24,992 nucleotides of DNA from positions 1 to 24,992 of the IMG/VR virus record IMGVR_UViG_3300032011_002015; one strand, 5' to 3'. The DNA comes from a virus. This document shows, in pieces, positions 7,147 through 14,632 of this stretch (its first letter is position 1; each line of letters opens with the position of its first letter). The notes beneath the pieces were generated by a model. That model saw only the letters and a list, made by a program, of their open reading frames with translations, was not told the origin of the DNA and searched no databases. A program made the position numbers and the translations under genes.

Positions 7147-8288
7147 TGGATCCGATAGATGATTTGGCTTCACGACGACCGACTCGTGAGAAGAAAAGTG
7201 GACTGTTCGATATAGAACCAGACTGGCGTGAGCACTGGTGGGGAATGCCCGACTATACGATGAATGATGCCCAGCCGTCGCAAAGAATTACTATGAACTT
7301 TATGACGTATGAAGATGTCCTAGAGTTTGCTGAAAAGATAGGAGCAAAGGTAACCAACAGGACCAACTCACTATTCTATCCTCCACAGGATCAACTAAGG
7401 GGTGAGTTCCAATACGAAGGTCCGAAAATAGATAGCCGATACCCTATCTGTATCCCATCCAAAGGACGACACGATGTCCAGACAACTGGTAAAGTTCTTG
7501 ACTCATTGGGAGTCAACTATAAGTTCTTTGTTGAGGAGACAGAAGGTGATTTATACAAAGAGCATCTCGGAGAAGATAAAGTTGAAGTCATGCCCTTTCA
7601 CGACTTAGGAGAAGGCTCTATCCCAGCAAGAAACTTTATCTGGGAATGGGCGAAAGAAAGAGGGCATAAACGACATTGGATAGTGGACGATAATATCACC
7701 GACTTTTCCCGAACTCATATGAATCGAAGATTGATTGTGAGAGGTGGGGGATTCTTTAATGCGATGGAGGACTTTGCTGATCGTTATGAAAACATTGCTT
7801 TGGCCGGACCTCATAGTCGAGGCTTTGTCGCAGACCGAGACCCAAGAAAAGCAGCCTTCATATTCAACAGCCGAGTTTACTCCTGCATCCTAATCGATAC
7901 AGACCTAGATTATAGGTGGCGAGGGCGATACAATGAGGACACAGACCTATCTTTGCGTATGCTAAAGGATGGATTGTGCACTGCTTTATTCGCAGCCTTT
8001 ACGATGCAGAAGTTCACGACCCATAAGGGGACTGGAAAAGATAACGGCGGCATGAAGGGAGGCAATACGGATCACGTATACAATGATGAGGACTACCGAA
8101 TGTCCTTTGCCAAGTCCCTACAGGAGCAGCATCCTGATGTCGTTAATATTATCTGGAGATGGGGTCGATGGCACCACCACGTGGATTATACTCCGTTCAA
8201 GAAAAACAAGCCGGTACTGCGTGCTGGAGTGACTAAAACGAAGGAAACAAATAACTACGGAATGGAATTGGTAAGGAAGAATGGATAA
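7146..8288 (+). CDS. TET-associated-type glycosyltransferase, copy 1
   Basis: A GT-A type glycosyltransferase resembling the family found beside TET/JBP or hydroxymethyl-base systems in phages, where it adds sugars to modified DNA bases. Residues 98-310 carry YPICIPSKGR, then IPARNFIWEW, the metal-binding stretch WIVDDNI (178-184), VYSCILIDTD, YNEDTDLSLRML (262-272) and a final GGNTD. A separate N-terminal part (about 25-85, DWREHWWGMPDYT and LEFAEKIGAKVTNRTNSLFYPP) looks like an additional small domain. A second, shorter copy lies at 24377 without this part. The acceptor could be DNA; no base-hydroxylating enzyme is visible in the window. Confidence 0.75.
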   Translation: MDPIDDLASRRPTREKKSGLFDIEPDWREHWWGMPDYTMNDAQPSQRITMNFMTYEDVLEFAEKIGAKVTNRTNSLFYPPQDQLRGEFQYEGPKIDSRYPICIPSKGRHDVQTTGKVLDSLGVNYKFFVEETEGDLYKEHLGEDKVEVMPFHDLGEGSIPARNFIWEWAKERGHKRHWIVDDNITDFSRTHMNRRLIVRGGGFFNAMEDFADRYENIALAGPHSRGFVADRDPRKAAFIFNSRVYSCILIDTDLDYRWRGRYNEDTDLSLRMLKDGLCTALFAAFTMQKFTTHKGTGKDNGGMKGGNTDHVYNDEDYRMSFAKSLQEQHPDVVNIIWRWGRWHHHVDYTPFKKNKPVLRAGVTKTKETNNYGMELVRKNG

Positions 8289-8748
8289 GAATCGAACCAT
8301 CAGAAAAAACACAGTTGCGTTTGCTCCCATCTCGATAATGATAAGGGAGTTTGACAGCGTCGAAAACAAATACGGCAAACTATCAGCAATGCAATTAAGA
8401 ACAAAGCTAAAAATCGTAGGCAACTATGATGAGCTGACACATAAGCTGCTGCATTTATTTGAGAAGGACTATATTCAAGATGAGTTCATTAAGAATTATG
8501 ATAACAAAGTATTCATAGAATATGATGACGAAACCCTAGAGGAGTTTATCCATCTCGGAGGCAGAGATGTTTGTGATGTCATATCAACAGAAAAAGCCAA
8601 TGGCGATTCTATTGTTCGTGAGATGTTTATATTCTTGAATCAAAAAATCAGAACGGTAACCAACTCAAGGTGCCAGCTGGAGACGTTAAAAATATCAGGG
8701 CATGAATTTGCCTTTTACCACACACATGAAGTTATAGGTGCAAAATGA
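8281..8748 (+). CDS. Hypothetical protein (155 aa)
   Basis: Not recognised. The start overlaps the end of the glycosyltransferase gene and its stop overlaps the clamp gene start (AATGA), so it is translated between them. The product is mixed helix and strand with acidic patches (IEYDDETLEEFIHL) and no cysteine motif or membrane segment. Lower GC than its neighbours is visible by eye, mainly in third positions. It may have a role tied to the clamp, but there is no direct evidence. Confidence 0.6.
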   Translation: MDKNRTIRKNTVAFAPISIMIREFDSVENKYGKLSAMQLRTKLKIVGNYDELTHKLLHLFEKDYIQDEFIKNYDNKVFIEYDDETLEEFIHLGGRDVCDVISTEKANGDSIVREMFIFLNQKIRTVTNSRCQLETLKISGHEFAFYHTHEVIGAK

Positions 8749-9764
8749 AAGTAAATAAAAATGATTTGTTATCTCAGTTGGAGATGGCCAGCTCTGGACT
8801 TAGCAAGCGTGAAATGATTAAGCAATCAGATTGTTTCGTATTCATAGATGGAAGACTTCACACATACAACGAAGAAGTTAGTTGCTCTTGCGATTCTGTT
8901 CTTGAGAACTTTACTGCCGCTGTTAAAGCAGAGCCTTTGTTATCCGTTTTAAGAAAGATGACGGAAGAAAACATCGAGATAAAATTCACCGATAGTGAAT
9001 TCATCATCAGAGGGAAGAGGCGTGAAGCCGGCATCCGATTGGAGAAAGAAATAGAACTCCCTCTTGAGACGGTAGAAAAACCAGAAGACTGGAAAAGTTT
9101 ATCGTCGGAGTTTGATCAAGCCGTTCAGCTTGTTTCTCAATGCACGAGTACAGATGAAACTCAATTCAGATTAACGTGCGTCCATATTACTCCCAATGAG
9201 CTGGAGGCATCAGATAGATTTCAGGCATCCCGATATAAGCTGAATACGGAGATAGAATCAAAAGCACTGATCCGTAAAGATACTTTGAAAAGCATTGTTG
9301 ATTTAGGCATGAATGAGATATCTGAGACGGACGATTGGTTGCATTTTAGGAACCCCGCTGGTCTAGTTATCTCGTGTCGAAGATACTCCACCGAAGAAAA
9401 TGAATTCCCAGACCTTGAGAGCATCTATGATTTTGAGGGACAGAAAACCAAACTACCCGCTGGCATAACAGAAGCTGTGGAGAAGGCAGAAATATTCTCA
9501 TCTGATAACCTAGACTCGGACATGATTATGGTCCAGCTAAAGCCTGGTAAGTTGCAGATTAAAGGTGAGGGGAATCTTGGATGGTTTACTGAGTTTCACG
9601 ATGTGAACTATACAGGTTCTGACCTAAGGTTTAGAATCGCACCAAAGATGCTCATAGAAATATCCAATCAACATGATGAATGTGAATTAAATGAAAGTTT
9701 AATCAAAGTTGAGAACGATAATTTTGTATATGTAACTTTACTGAGTATTGCGGAAGATGAGTAA
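8745..9764 (+). CDS. dnaN: DnaN-like beta sliding clamp
   Basis: Ring-shaped processivity factor that tethers the polymerase to DNA. The 339-residue length is slightly shorter than the usual 365-380 of bacterial DnaN. Clamp-like features are the repeated three-domain pattern, the central segment around LTCVHITPNELEASDRFQASRYKL, which matches the DnaN pattern of domain 2 (T.GI.l...EATDRYRLA), and RRYSTEENEFPDLESIY, which matches the RLIEGEFPNY-type motif. The loader is encoded downstream at 13176 and the family A polymerase at 11797. The assignment rests on these motifs and context; domains 1 and 3 are more divergent. Confidence 0.75.
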   Translation: MKVNKNDLLSQLEMASSGLSKREMIKQSDCFVFIDGRLHTYNEEVSCSCDSVLENFTAAVKAEPLLSVLRKMTEENIEIKFTDSEFIIRGKRREAGIRLEKEIELPLETVEKPEDWKSLSSEFDQAVQLVSQCTSTDETQFRLTCVHITPNELEASDRFQASRYKLNTEIESKALIRKDTLKSIVDLGMNEISETDDWLHFRNPAGLVISCRRYSTEENEFPDLESIYDFEGQKTKLPAGITEAVEKAEIFSSDNLDSDMIMVQLKPGKLQIKGEGNLGWFTEFHDVNYTGSDLRFRIAPKMLIEISNQHDECELNESLIKVENDNFVYVTLLSIAEDE

Positions 9765-10983
9765 CGGATTCTTCAATAGTTCCTTAACGGAATCTAAAAA
9801 GCCTCCAAGTCTCCTTCCTAAATGCGGAGCCTGTAAACTTGATCTGAAATGTAATTCACCAAAACTGAATTATATTGGAGAAGGCAAAAAGAAGATTCTC
9901 ATCATTTCGGAATCGCCATCCAAAAGTGATGATGAGAATGGGAGACTTTACTCCACCCCACGCCCTTCTTTGCCTCTTGAATCAGCATTAAGAAAATCAG
10001 GTGTCAGATTAGAACGTGACTGCTGGCTTACTACCTCGCTGATATGTTACAGCGGTAAAGAGCCAACGTCGGATCAGATAAGCCACTGCCGACCCAATCT
10101 GATTAAGACAATCAAGCAGTTAAAGCCAGACGTTATCATCCCTATGGGTAGGTCTGGCATAGCTTCTCTGATACCGCATTTATGGAAGGAGCAAATTGGA
10201 GCTGCTTCAAGATGGTATGGTTTTCAGATACCATCGCAGAAGATAAACGCATGGGTCTGTCCGACTTATTCGCCAATCTATGTTTATCAATTAAGCAAGT
10301 CCAACGATGCCAAAAAAGAAGTTCTCAAGATTCACTTTGAGAAGCAAATCAAAGCAGCTCTTGCTCTAAAGGGAAAGCCGTACGATGAGGTCCCTGATTA
10401 CAACAAAGACATCGAAATCATAGACAAGCCATCGCAAGCAGCTAGGATTATCCGTAAGATGATCCAGAAGGGCGGTACAGTGGCTTTTGATTATGAGACG
10501 GATAGAATAAAGCCAGACAGCGACAGCTCTAGGATCGTCTCCTGTGGCATCTGCTGGAATGATAAGAAGACTATTGCCTATGACTGGAAGGGTGAAGCTA
10601 TCGAAGCCACCCGTGAGCTTCTTCATTCTCCGCTTCCTAAGATTGCGTGCAACTTAAAGTTTGAAGATAGATGGACAAGAAAGCATCTCGGCAAGCGTGT
10701 TCGGAATTGGTACTGGGACACGATGCTCGCCGCTCATGTTATCGACCAAAGACCTAGGGTATCCAGTATCAAGTTCCAGTCGTTTGTTCTGCTCGGAGCT
10801 CCGAGTTATGACGAACACATTGGCAAGTATCTTGCTGGCGATAAAGACAAAGAGTCCAACAACATCCATCTCATAGACCGTAAAGAGTTGCTGACCTATA
10901 ATGCTATGGATGCTATTCTGGAATACAAGGTTGCTATGAAACAGATGGACATTCTGGGTTATCCTAAACCCAATTCTCAATAA
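9757..10983 (+). CDS. Uracil-glycosylase-like domain fused to DEDDy 3'-5' exonuclease (Pol I proofreading domain)
   Basis: Two domains are seen. Residues 20-180 resemble family 4 uracil-DNA glycosylases: C23-x2-C26, C97 and C111 match the iron-sulphur ligands, with core TTSLICYSG and IIPMGRSG. The catalytic GEAPG motif reads SESPS (51-55) and the HPS-type motif reads CPTYSP (168-173), so glycosylase activity is doubtful. Residues 240-400 are a Pol I type exonuclease: FDYET (D245, E247), NLKFED (D304) and YNAMDA (Y381, D385), all catalytic positions kept. The polymerase domain is a separate gene at 11797. ATG at 9757 overlaps the clamp stop by 8 bases. Exonuclease role firm, glycosylase fold probable. 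Confidence 0.82.
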   Translation: MSNGFFNSSLTESKKPPSLLPKCGACKLDLKCNSPKLNYIGEGKKKILIISESPSKSDDENGRLYSTPRPSLPLESALRKSGVRLERDCWLTTSLICYSGKEPTSDQISHCRPNLIKTIKQLKPDVIIPMGRSGIASLIPHLWKEQIGAASRWYGFQIPSQKINAWVCPTYSPIYVYQLSKSNDAKKEVLKIHFEKQIKAALALKGKPYDEVPDYNKDIEIIDKPSQAARIIRKMIQKGGTVAFDYETDRIKPDSDSSRIVSCGICWNDKKTIAYDWKGEAIEATRELLHSPLPKIACNLKFEDRWTRKHLGKRVRNWYWDTMLAAHVIDQRPRVSSIKFQSFVLLGAPSYDEHIGKYLAGDKDKESNNIHLIDRKELLTYNAMDAILEYKVAMKQMDILGYPKPNSQ

Positions 10984-10988
10984 TCGCC

Positions 10989-11012
10989 AAAAAACCTTCT
11001 GCGGTTTTATTC
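10989..11012 (+). terminator. Terminator-like hairpin after the exonuclease gene
   Basis: AAAACC, loop TTCTGC, GGTTTT, followed by ATTCT. It is A/T-rich and short, but the same loop with a compensating wobble recurs near 16701, just before cassette 3. It may end the upstream transcript together with the cassette hairpin that follows. Confidence 0.45.
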
Positions 11013-11126
11013 TACATACATAGCATATATCTCATACTTTCTTTTTATTTTGAAAAAGTGAAGAGAAAGTGGTTCCTGACGACGATAACTATGTTAGGAT
11101 TAAAGAGTCAAGTTAATAGTTCTTAC
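11013..11126 (+). promoter_or_regulatory. Intergenic regulatory cassette, copy 2 of 5
   Basis: Nearly identical to copy 1 from the A/T hairpin through GACGACGATAACTATGTTAGG and the conserved TTAAAGAGTCAAGTTAATA core. TATGTT is the likeliest -10. It separates the exonuclease gene from the small gene at 11144, whose ATG follows 17 bases later with an ACAAGGATCAA leader. Confidence 0.7.
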
Positions 11127-11143
11127 CAACAAGGATCAATCAG

Positions 11144-11350
11144 ATGTCTTTCAACGAAACAAAAAGCCGAGTTTACGAAGTCAAAACTACCAACGGAAAT
11201 TTCCGATTTTTCGCAGACGATAAAGAACTTGCAGAAGATCACATTTGGACAATGGAAAGTTTCCCAAACTTCAAAGCAACTTCAAAAGTTAAATTCATCG
11301 GATGGGCTTTTGAAAGTGACGACCTAGACAAAATGTTCATGTCAGTCTAA
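11144..11350 (+). CDS. Small hypothetical protein (68 aa), first gene after cassette 2
   Basis: Not recognised. Strand-rich pattern (RVYEVKTTNGNFRFFADD, KVKFIGWAFESDDLDKMF), no membrane segment and no cysteines. The start is set by leader ACAAGGATCAATCAG directly after cassette 2, an arrangement shared with the genes at 16856 and 21895. A longer frame that opens at 11058 lies within the cassette and is rejected. The product should be made early and strongly if the cassette is a promoter. Confidence 0.7.
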   Translation: MSFNETKSRVYEVKTTNGNFRFFADDKELAEDHIWTMESFPNFKATSKVKFIGWAFESDDLDKMFMSV

Positions 11351-11353
11351 TAA

Positions 11354-11379
11354 TTCAAAATCTTAATCACAAGGATCAA
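11354..11379 (+). promoter_or_regulatory. TTCAAAATC / ACAAGGATCAA leader before the 66-aa gene
   Basis: Identical over 26 bases to the leader at 5360: TTCAAAATCTTAATC followed by ACAAGGATCAA. It supplies the ribosome-binding site for the gene at 11384 and carries a candidate CsrA site. Confidence 0.65.
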
Positions 11380-11383
11380 ATCA

Positions 11384-11584
11384 ATGTACGTTTCATTCAG
11401 CCTAAAAAAGACAGACGACGGCAACTTTATGCGACTGATAGATATGGACGATAATGTCCTAGTGAGTCGCAAGCTCAGCGAGCCAAAACGATTATCTGGC
11501 AGCCGAATGAACTACGGAAATATTTCACGGATTCGGGCCGAGTTGGCAAGAATCGCCAAGAACAAAAACTGGACCATCTTGTAA
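11384..11584 (+). CDS. Small hypothetical protein (66 aa)
   Basis: Not recognised. Starts with a strand pair (MYVSFSLKKTDDGNFMRLIDMDDNVLVSRKL, given here in pieces: YVSFSLKKT, FMRLIDMDD, VLVSRKL) and ends with a basic helix (RIRAELARIAKNKNW). No cysteine or membrane segment. The last codon is followed almost at once by the structured RNA region that precedes DNA polymerase. The basic helix may bind nucleic acid, an inference only. Confidence 0.65.
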   Translation: MYVSFSLKKTDDGNFMRLIDMDDNVLVSRKLSEPKRLSGSRMNYGNISRIRAELARIAKNKNWTIL

Positions 11585-11605
11585 CAATAATTGAAATCAA
11601 ACAAT

Positions 11606-11786
11606 CCTCGGAACGATAATAATTCGATCCGTGTGGCACCTGAGCAAGTGTAAAAACTGCGTACCGCGATTGCGGGCGGGCGAAAGCCAGCTGATCCCAT
11701 GTTCCTTGATCCTTTCATGGTCGATTAGAGTTGCTGCTGAATTAACTTGACAGTATGCACAGCAATGCCCGCAATCGCATTTTTTA
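11606..11786 (+). ncRNA. Multi-branched structured RNA ending in an intrinsic-terminator stem, before DNA polymerase
   Basis: A 12-bp stem, GCGATTGCGGGC (11666-11677) with GCCCGCAATCGC (11767-11778), is followed by six T, the form of an intrinsic terminator. It encloses three further hairpins: GGC-GAAA-GCC (11679-11688, GNRA loop), CCATG/CATGG (11697-11720) and TTGCTG/CAGCAA (11731-11765). Upstream lies an imperfect hairpin CGGA/TCCG (11609-11631) and the 16-mer GGCACCTGAGCAAGTG, which recurs at 16656. The polymerase ATG is 11 bases after the T-run. Either an independent small RNA or an attenuator; stems were found by eye. Confidence 0.6.
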
Positions 11787-11796
11787 TGAGACAATT

Positions 11797-13179
11797 ATGA
11801 AGCCAGCAACTCCAGACGCATATCGACTTCTCCATCACGGCTGTATCGCACTCAGCAATGTCGAGACCAACGGAATGAGAATTGACGTTGAGTATCTTGA
11901 GAAGACATCCAAACAGCTCTACTCCAGAATCAAAGATATGGAGGAGGATCTCAAGTCAGATAAGGTATTCAAAATCTGGCGACGACAGTACGGAGAAAGA
12001 ACCAATCTAGGAAGTCGTGAGCAACTAGGTAAAATCCTATTTGATGTATTAGGTCACGAGTGTCTTCACAGAACTCCCACCGGCAGACCCAAGATGGATG
12101 CGACAACTATGGGGGCTATTGACGAACCGTTTGTGAAAACATTCGTTGAGATGGAGCAACTCAAGAAGATTAAAAACACATTCCTTTCTGGGATACAGAA
12201 GCAGACTTGCGATGGGTTTATTCACCCGTCATTTAATCTTCATACGGTCCAAACTTATAGGAGTTCTTCCGACTCTCCTAACTTCCAGAACTTTCCTATT
12301 CGTGACCGTAAAGCTGGAGAGCTGATTCGGAGATGTTTCATCCCTCGTGATGGGCATCGAATAGTGGAGATTGACTACACCGGTCTTGAGGTTCGCATAG
12401 CTGCGTGCTACCATAAGGACCCCACTATGCTTGAGTATATTAAAGATGAATCCAAAGATATGCACAGAGACATGGCAGCTGAATGTTTTAAGTGTGAGCC
12501 AGAGCAAGTCTCCAAGGAGCTTCGGTATTGTGGCAAGAACATGTTTGTGTTCCCTCAGTTCTACGGCGATTTTTATGTGAACAATGCCAGAGCATTATGG
12601 GAATCCATAGATGCTATGAATCACGAAGTAGATGGCGTGCCTATGAAGGAGCATCTACAGCAGAACGGAATACACGAGTTAGGTCTTTGCGAACCTCAGG
12701 AGAAGCCACGACCAGGAACTTTTGAGAAGCATCTACAGCAAGTTGAGAAAAGATTTTGGAATGAGAGATTCCCGACCTACGATAAATGGAAGAAAGAGTG
12801 GTACAGAAAATATCTAAAGCAAGGTGGATTCAATACGCTGACTGGCTTTAAGATTGAAGGACTGCTAGGACGTAATGACGTAATAAATTATCCAGTCCAA
12901 GGATCTGCTTTTCACTGCCTCCTGTGGTCTTTAATCCAGTTAAATAAGTGGCTGGTAAAGAATAAGAAAAGGACCAAGATAGTTGGGCAGATTCATGACT
13001 CAATCGTATCTGACGTTCACGAGGATGAGCTTGATGAATTTCTACAAGTTGCTAAAACGATAATGACTCAGAAGATAAGAAATAAATTCAAATGGATAAA
13101 CGTACCGCTTGACGTTGAAGCCGAGATAACTCCAATCAACGGTTCGTGGTTTGAGAAAAAGGAAGTTGAAATTAAATGA
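11797..13179 (+). CDS. polA: Family A DNA polymerase, polymerase domain only
   Basis: Replicative phage polymerase of the Pol I family, 460 residues, lacking the exonuclease domain, which is fused to a glycosylase-like domain upstream. Motif A is EIDYTGLEVR (D193), motif B runs R243...K247...Y256-G257 with an extra residue compared with E. coli, QGSA at 368-371 is kept, and motif C is QIHDS (D401). Usual residues are Q or S in motif A where G stands here and HDE where HDS stands. Both metal-binding aspartates remain. ATG at 11797 is chosen because 11755 lies inside the terminator stem; GAGAC supplies a weak Shine-Dalgarno. The stop overlaps the clamp-loader ATG. Confidence 0.9.
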   Translation: MKPATPDAYRLLHHGCIALSNVETNGMRIDVEYLEKTSKQLYSRIKDMEEDLKSDKVFKIWRRQYGERTNLGSREQLGKILFDVLGHECLHRTPTGRPKMDATTMGAIDEPFVKTFVEMEQLKKIKNTFLSGIQKQTCDGFIHPSFNLHTVQTYRSSSDSPNFQNFPIRDRKAGELIRRCFIPRDGHRIVEIDYTGLEVRIAACYHKDPTMLEYIKDESKDMHRDMAAECFKCEPEQVSKELRYCGKNMFVFPQFYGDFYVNNARALWESIDAMNHEVDGVPMKEHLQQNGIHELGLCEPQEKPRPGTFEKHLQQVEKRFWNERFPTYDKWKKEWYRKYLKQGGFNTLTGFKIEGLLGRNDVINYPVQGSAFHCLLWSLIQLNKWLVKNKKRTKIVGQIHDSIVSDVHEDELDEFLQVAKTIMTQKIRNKFKWINVPLDVEAEITPINGSWFEKKEVEIK

Positions 13180-14108
13180 CCGAAGAACTCTACAAAAAAT
13201 ACCGACCAAAGAAATTCAAAGAACTTAAAGGGCAGCCAGTTACCTCCCAAATATATAAGCTGATTAAAAATAAGAAGTTCCCTCACGCAACCTTATTCGC
13301 TGGCCCATCTGGCTGTGGGAAAACAACTCTGGCACGAATCATCCGAGATAAGCTAGGCTGTAGTGATTCAGATTTTAATGAAGTGAATTGTGCTGACTTT
13401 CGTGGAATAGATATGGTCCGCGAGATACGAGGTGTAATGAATCTTGCGCCGATGGGCGGTGGAGTTCGTGTCTGGCTTATTGATGAAGCCCATCAACTAT
13501 CTTCAGCTGCTCAGAATGCTATCCTAAAGATACTTGAAGACACACCGTCACATGTTTACTTCATACTGGCGACGACAGAGCCTCAGAAGCTACTGAAAAC
13601 GATACGAACAAGATGTACAACATTTACAGTAAACGGTCTGAACTATGAAGATTCACAGAGTCTGATAACGTCCGTATGTGAACAAGAGCAGGTTGAGCTT
13701 ACTGAAGATGTCGTAGATGCTCTTGTTAAATATGGCGACGGATCGCCGAGACAGATTCTTGTCCTCCTAGATTCAATCATTAATATCGAAGATGAGGAGG
13801 AGCAGTTACACGCCATCTATAAAAGTGAAACAAAAAGAGAGGCGATTGAAATATGCCGTGCTTTGTTTCAGCCAAATCCCAGTTGGTCGCAGATAGCATC
13901 TATCATCAACTCACTTACCGAAGAGCCAGAGTCATTACGCTGGATGATTATCGGTTACGCCAAGAGCCTACTTTTGAAACAGAAAGTCCTCAATGCCAAA
14001 TCAATGAGAGCATATAGAATTATTGAGGCATTCAAAGTAAACTTTTACGACTCCAAATTGGCAGGATTAACCGCTGCTTGTTTTGAAGTTTGTTTCGATG
14101 ATGAGTAA
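13176..14108 (+). CDS. Clamp-loader AAA+ ATPase (DnaX/gp44-like)
   Basis: Opens and loads the sliding clamp onto primed DNA. The 310-residue protein has the Pol III gamma/RFC pattern: YKKYRPKKFKELKGQ at the N-terminus, Walker A GPSGCGKT (43-50), Walker B LIDEAH (101-106), sensor 1 LATTEP, and TRC (145-147) in place of the SRC motif with its arginine finger. The DnaX zinc cysteines are absent, as in T4 gp44 and RFC small subunits. No second loader subunit is recognised in the window, so it may work as a homo-oligomer or with a subunit elsewhere. It overlaps the polymerase stop by four bases. Confidence 0.9.
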   Translation: MTEELYKKYRPKKFKELKGQPVTSQIYKLIKNKKFPHATLFAGPSGCGKTTLARIIRDKLGCSDSDFNEVNCADFRGIDMVREIRGVMNLAPMGGGVRVWLIDEAHQLSSAAQNAILKILEDTPSHVYFILATTEPQKLLKTIRTRCTTFTVNGLNYEDSQSLITSVCEQEQVELTEDVVDALVKYGDGSPRQILVLLDSIINIEDEEEQLHAIYKSETKREAIEICRALFQPNPSWSQIASIINSLTEEPESLRWMIIGYAKSLLLKQKVLNAKSMRAYRIIEAFKVNFYDSKLAGLTAACFEVCFDDE

Positions 14109-14109
14109 A

Positions 14110-14146
14110 TCAAAATCAACTCACTACGATAATAATAAAAAAGGAG
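14110..14146 (+). promoter_or_regulatory. CGATAATAATAAAAAAGGAG leader before the UvsY-like gene
   Basis: TCAAAATCAACTCACTACGATAAT continues into AATAAAAAAGGAG. Close relatives precede genes at 17641, 20134 and 22409. It holds a strong Shine-Dalgarno AAGGAG, and GATAAT is a possible -10, but no -35 is seen. Confidence 0.5.
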
Positions 14147-14152
14147 AATCAA

Positions 14153-14617
14153 ATGGAATCAAGCATACTTGACATCGATGAATACAATTTAGACCTGGAG
14201 TGGAAACGACAGCCAACGCTGTATCTTGAAATGGCGACTGAACTTGCCGACGCTAAAGGCGACCACGATGCCGCCAAGAGTGAGCTTGAGATTGTTAAAG
14301 CAAAACTCAGTATGAAGATTAGAACGAACCCAGATGTTTTCGGTCTGGATAAGGTCACAGAATCTACTGTCAATCATGCTCTTGTTACCCAAAAGGAATA
14401 CGCTATCGCACAGGCAGAAGTGATTAAAGCAAAACATAAGGTAGATTTACTTCAAGCTGTCGTAGTTGCTCTTGAGCATCGTAAGAGGGCACTAGAAAGT
14501 TTAGTCAGTCTCCACGGACAGAAATACTTTTCAGAGCCTTTGACCAGAACAGAAACTGATCAAGAAGCCCTTGAAGATGCAACCAAAACTAGAATTAGAA
14601 CAATGAGAAATTCTTAA
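14153..14617 (+). CDS. Candidate UvsY-like recombination mediator
   Basis: A 154-residue, highly helical protein. The region LEWKRQPTLYLEMATELADAKGDHDAAKSEL... is followed by DKVTESTVNHALVTQKEY and two long amphipathic helices to LVSLHGQKYF. This layout, a helical core with a basic KAKLSMKIR segment, resembles UvsY-type mediators that load the recombinase onto SSB-coated DNA. Its place directly before a gp32-like SSB and a UvsX/RecA-like recombinase strongly supports this. The sequence match is only by pattern, so another coiled-coil accessory protein is possible. A strong AAGGAG precedes the start. Confidence 0.5.
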   Translation: MESSILDIDEYNLDLEWKRQPTLYLEMATELADAKGDHDAAKSELEIVKAKLSMKIRTNPDVFGLDKVTESTVNHALVTQKEYAIAQAEVIKAKHKVDLLQAVVVALEHRKRALESLVSLHGQKYFSEPLTRTETDQEALEDATKTRIRTMRNS

Positions 14618-14632
14618 TCAAAGGAACCTAGA

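Noticed and set aside
10654-10980. Long reverse-strand frames such as those opposite the exonuclease and primase genes
   Set aside because: They are shadows of strongly supported + strand genes, have no ribosome-binding sites and show no recognisable motif.
11058-11327. 89-aa frame across cassette 2 and the following small gene
   Set aside because: It starts in the non-coding repeat, has low-complexity K/Q/T composition and overlaps a better-supported gene in another frame.
11606-11786. tRNA or tmRNA-like gene
   Set aside because: The branched fold lacks a 7-bp acceptor stem, a T-loop with TTCGA and a CCA-type end. No other tRNA was recognised in the window.
11755-11796. DNA polymerase start at 11755
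   Set aside because: This ATG lies inside a hairpin arm of the structured RNA, and the terminator stem and T-run would fall in the coding region. ATG at 11797 is just after the T-run and gives a normal N-terminus.
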